8,061 bases of DNA from an uncultured Bacilli bacterium (lineage in GTDB: Bacteria; Bacillota_I; Bacilli_A; RF39; UBA660): NCBI GenBank assembly GCA_947632685.1, contig CANRQD010000061.1:1-8061 (forward strand), written 5' to 3'. Below are positions 6,830 through 8,061 of the stretch, in pieces (within the stretch, counting starts at the first letter, position 1; each line of letters starts with the position of its first letter). Position numbers and translations under genes: made by a program. The notes beneath the pieces are model-generated. The model made no database searches. It was given only the letters and a program-made list of their open reading frames with translations, and had not been told where the DNA came from.

Positions 6830-7819
6830 CTATTTTCTTAAAGATTTTACCATTTGTTTAGCTTTTTTTATATCTTGCCTTGTAACATCTGGATTTAATC
6901 TTAAAGGTATTTTTGGTTCCTTAATATTCTCTATCATTAATCCATCTTTTAATTGATCTAAAGTATAATTTTTTAATTCTAAATCATAAATATCAACTTT
7001 ATAATCACCTTTTTTAACAAATGTCACATCTAAAGCCTGAACTGTATCTAAATCACTATCTTTTATAATTAATAGAGGTACATGACCATATACATATCCA
7101 TATAAAGGTATATTGAAATCAATTAAAGATAAATCAATGTTTTTTATGCATTTTTCAAAATATTTTAAAAGCAATGGATTATCTCTTAAATAACACGCAA
7201 TAGAGGAACCACTTCCAAGTTTTTGATATTCTTTTAATTCTTTAACATTCATCATAAATAGACATTTTATATAATTACAAATATTTTTTTCATTAGGATA
7301 TAAATTATTTATATCCTCTGAATCAATTGAAATAGATCCATCTAACTGAATATAATATATTTGTTCAGATTTATCACATTCTTTTAAAAAATTTAATAAC
7401 TCATCATAAGTCATATGTTTTGTATTTTTATTAGTAATTATTTTATTATCAAGCCTATTAGTAACTAATAAAGCCTCACTTTTATCTTTTACTACATAAT
7501 ATTCAGAAATATGATTATCTTTAATTACAATATATGGCTTTTCAAATTCAAGTAATTGATTGGTATAAGTTATTTTAGTCATTCCAACTTTTTTATTATA
7601 ATGAATAGGAATATTTGAATAAGGAAATTGTTTTCTTCTTTCATCTTCTAAATATTTATTTAGATGTATTTTAGAGATATTTGAATGATGATATAATGTT
7701 TCATCTTTATTAAATAAAGTTAATGAATACATATAGTCAATCCCAAATTGAATACAATCATCACCTACATAATGACTTTTTATTTTATTTACTGTTTCTA
7801 TTTCATTATCATTTTTCAT
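6830..7819 (-). CDS. Hypothetical protein of 329 residues, first gene of the rpmF operon
   Basis: No family recognised. The product has no signal peptide, no evident membrane helix and no familiar catalytic motif. It looks like a soluble mixed alpha/beta protein with His- and Tyr-rich N-terminal strands, a central GSGSS loop (about residue 202-206), a strand-rich region YGYVYGHVPLLIIKDSDLD, and a C-terminus PKIPLRLNPDVT followed by a basic helix ending KSLRK. The start is set at ATG 7819: AAAGGAG (7829-7835) sits 9 bases upstream. The longer frame would begin with a GTG at 7840 that places this ribosome binding site inside the coding region and lies upstream of the predicted transcription start. 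It ends in TAG, 21 bases before the next start. It leads a unit that includes a ribosomal protein gene, so a link to translation is possible but only by association. Confidence 0.85.
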   Translation of the reverse strand: MKNDNEIETVNKIKSHYVGDDCIQFGIDYMYSLTLFNKDETLYHHSNISKIHLNKYLEDERRKQFPYSNIPIHYNKKVGMTKITYTNQLLEFEKPYIVIKDNHISEYYVVKDKSEALLVTNRLDNKIITNKNTKHMTYDELLNFLKECDKSEQIYYIQLDGSISIDSEDINNLYPNEKNICNYIKCLFMMNVKELKEYQKLGSGSSIACYLRDNPLLLKYFEKCIKNIDLSLIDFNIPLYGYVYGHVPLLIIKDSDLDTVQALDVTFVKKGDYKVDIYDLELKNYTLDQLKDGLMIENIKEPKIPLRLNPDVTRQDIKKAKQMVKSLRK

Positions 7820-7828
7820 ATTTAAAAT

Positions 7829-7835
7829 CTCCTTT
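7829..7835 (-). promoter_or_regulatory. Ribosome binding site that decides the start of the 329-residue gene
   Basis: AAAGGAG on the - strand, 9 bases before ATG 7819. It excludes the in-frame GTG at 7840, which has no ribosome binding site of its own and would lie before the predicted transcript 5' end (about 7836). Confidence 0.85.
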
Positions 7836-7842
7836 AACACAC

Positions 7843-7870
7843 ATTATACTATAAAAATATATATTTACAA
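7843..7870 (-). promoter_or_regulatory. Sigma-A-type promoter of the four-gene rpmF operon
   Basis: The - strand carries TTGTAA (-35, 7865-7870) and a perfect TATAAT (-10, 7843-7848) separated by a 16-base AT-rich spacer. Predicted transcription start is near 7836, one base before the AAAGGAG ribosome binding site, for a leader of about 17 bases. It is the best promoter in the window and the only clear one for the unit running down to the rpmF terminator. Confidence 0.7.
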
Positions 7871-7898
7871 AATATTTCTTTATTTTAATACCTTTTTA

Positions 7899-7907
7899 TG
7901 TTAGAAT
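7899..7907 (+). promoter_or_regulatory. Candidate extended -10 promoter for tmcAL
   Basis: TGTTAGAAT is a TGn extended -10 with hexamer TAGAAT at 7902-7907. It would start transcription near 7914 with a leader of about 19 bases. The -35 position (7879-7884, TTTATT) is poor. TATAAC at 7908-7913 is an alternative -10. It lies back-to-back with the rpmF operon promoter in a 113-base divergent intergenic region. Confidence 0.4.
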
Positions 7908-7932
7908 TATAACTACTAAAAGAGGTGATTTT

Positions 7933-8061
7933 ATGGCAGTTGGTATTATTGCAGAATATAATCCTTTTCATAATGGTCATTTATATCACCTAAATGAAAT
8001 TAAAAAAATGTATCCTAATGAAGAAATAGTATTAGTATTAAGTGGTAATTTTACCGAACGT
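7933..8061 (+). CDS. tmcAL: tRNA(Met) cytidine acetate ligase (TmcAL/YlbM), N-terminal part
   Basis: The first 43 codons only; the gene runs off the right edge. TmcAL uses ATP and acetate, through acetyl-adenylate, to acetylate cytidine 34 in the anticodon of elongator tRNA-Met (ac4C), aiding accurate AUG decoding. The N-terminus AVGIIAEYNPFHNGHLYHL is the highly conserved start of the family, with HNGH being the HxGH nucleotide-binding motif of the nucleotidyltransferase fold, and LVLSGNFTER matches the following conserved VMSGNFxQR segment. ATG 7933 is preceded by AGAGGTGAT at 7921-7929, a strong ribosome binding site. It is divergent from the operon containing DUF177 and rpmF, echoing the ylbM / ylbN-rpmF neighbourhood of B. 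subtilis. Confidence 0.95.
   Translation, partial: MAVGIIAEYNPFHNGHLYHLNEIKKMYPNEEIVLVLSGNFTER

Noticed and set aside
7820..7840. GTG start for the 329-residue protein (MLKEILN extension)
   Set aside because: The extension is the translated ribosome binding site and leader; the GTG lies upstream of the predicted transcription start and has no ribosome binding site.
1..8061. CRISPR arrays, tRNA/rRNA genes, insertion sequences, phage genes or riboswitches
   Set aside because: I saw no repeat-spacer pattern, transposase, terminal repeats or structured RNA. Gene packing leaves no gap longer than 113 bases, and the short A/T repeats reflect base composition.

Overview
The window is very AT-rich (roughly 20% G+C by eye). 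It encodes Asn/Ile/Lys/Asp-rich proteins and is densely packed, with almost no intergenic space. Gene content points to a low-GC Firmicute of the Bacilli type, plausibly one of the uncultured, genome-reduced gut lineages near Erysipelotrichales/RF39. It carries AddAB rather than RecBCD, the Bacillus-style ylbM / ylbN-rpmF neighbourhood, and the end of a peptidoglycan-type M23 peptidase. UGA is a stop here: two genes end in TGA just before the next start codon, and the tryptophans I checked are TGG. That excludes the Mycoplasma code. The lineage is inference; the gene families are read from the sequence.

Layout. At the left edge is the 3' end of an M23 metallopeptidase gene on the + strand. 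It meets the addBA operon head-on at a symmetric hairpin that can serve as terminator for both. The - strand operon addB-addA (about 5526 down to 126) encodes both subunits of the double-strand-break resection helicase-nuclease. The genes overlap by a few bases and both proteins are shorter than their Bacillus relatives. AddA keeps all helicase and nuclease motifs. AddB keeps its nuclease and four iron-sulfur cysteines but has no Walker A motif. Upstream, also on the - strand, is a four-gene unit (7819 down to 5577): an unrecognised 329-residue protein, a coiled-coil protein with a Cys/His cluster, a DUF177/YlbN-YceD protein, and ribosomal protein bL32 (rpmF). It has a good sigma-A-type promoter and ends in a hairpin terminator. 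Divergent from it at the right edge is the 5' end of tmcAL (ylbM), the tRNA-Met cytidine acetate ligase.

How the genes relate. DUF177-rpmF next to tmcAL is a conserved translation-related neighbourhood in Bacilli; here two uncharacterised genes have been added at the front of the rpmF operon. addBA is a separate DNA-repair operon with its own probable promoter directly behind the rpmF terminator.

The most striking observation is the N-terminus of bL32. Ribosome-binding-site placement puts the start at 5786, giving a nine-residue leader MIKLDIQMF before AVPF, where the ordinary mature protein begins. That leader closely resembles the Prp-cleaved leader of Firmicute ribosomal protein bL27, which suggests a second ribosomal protein matured by the same protease. 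Three start sites (addA, rpmF and the 329-residue gene) differ from the longest open frame on ribosome-binding-site evidence.
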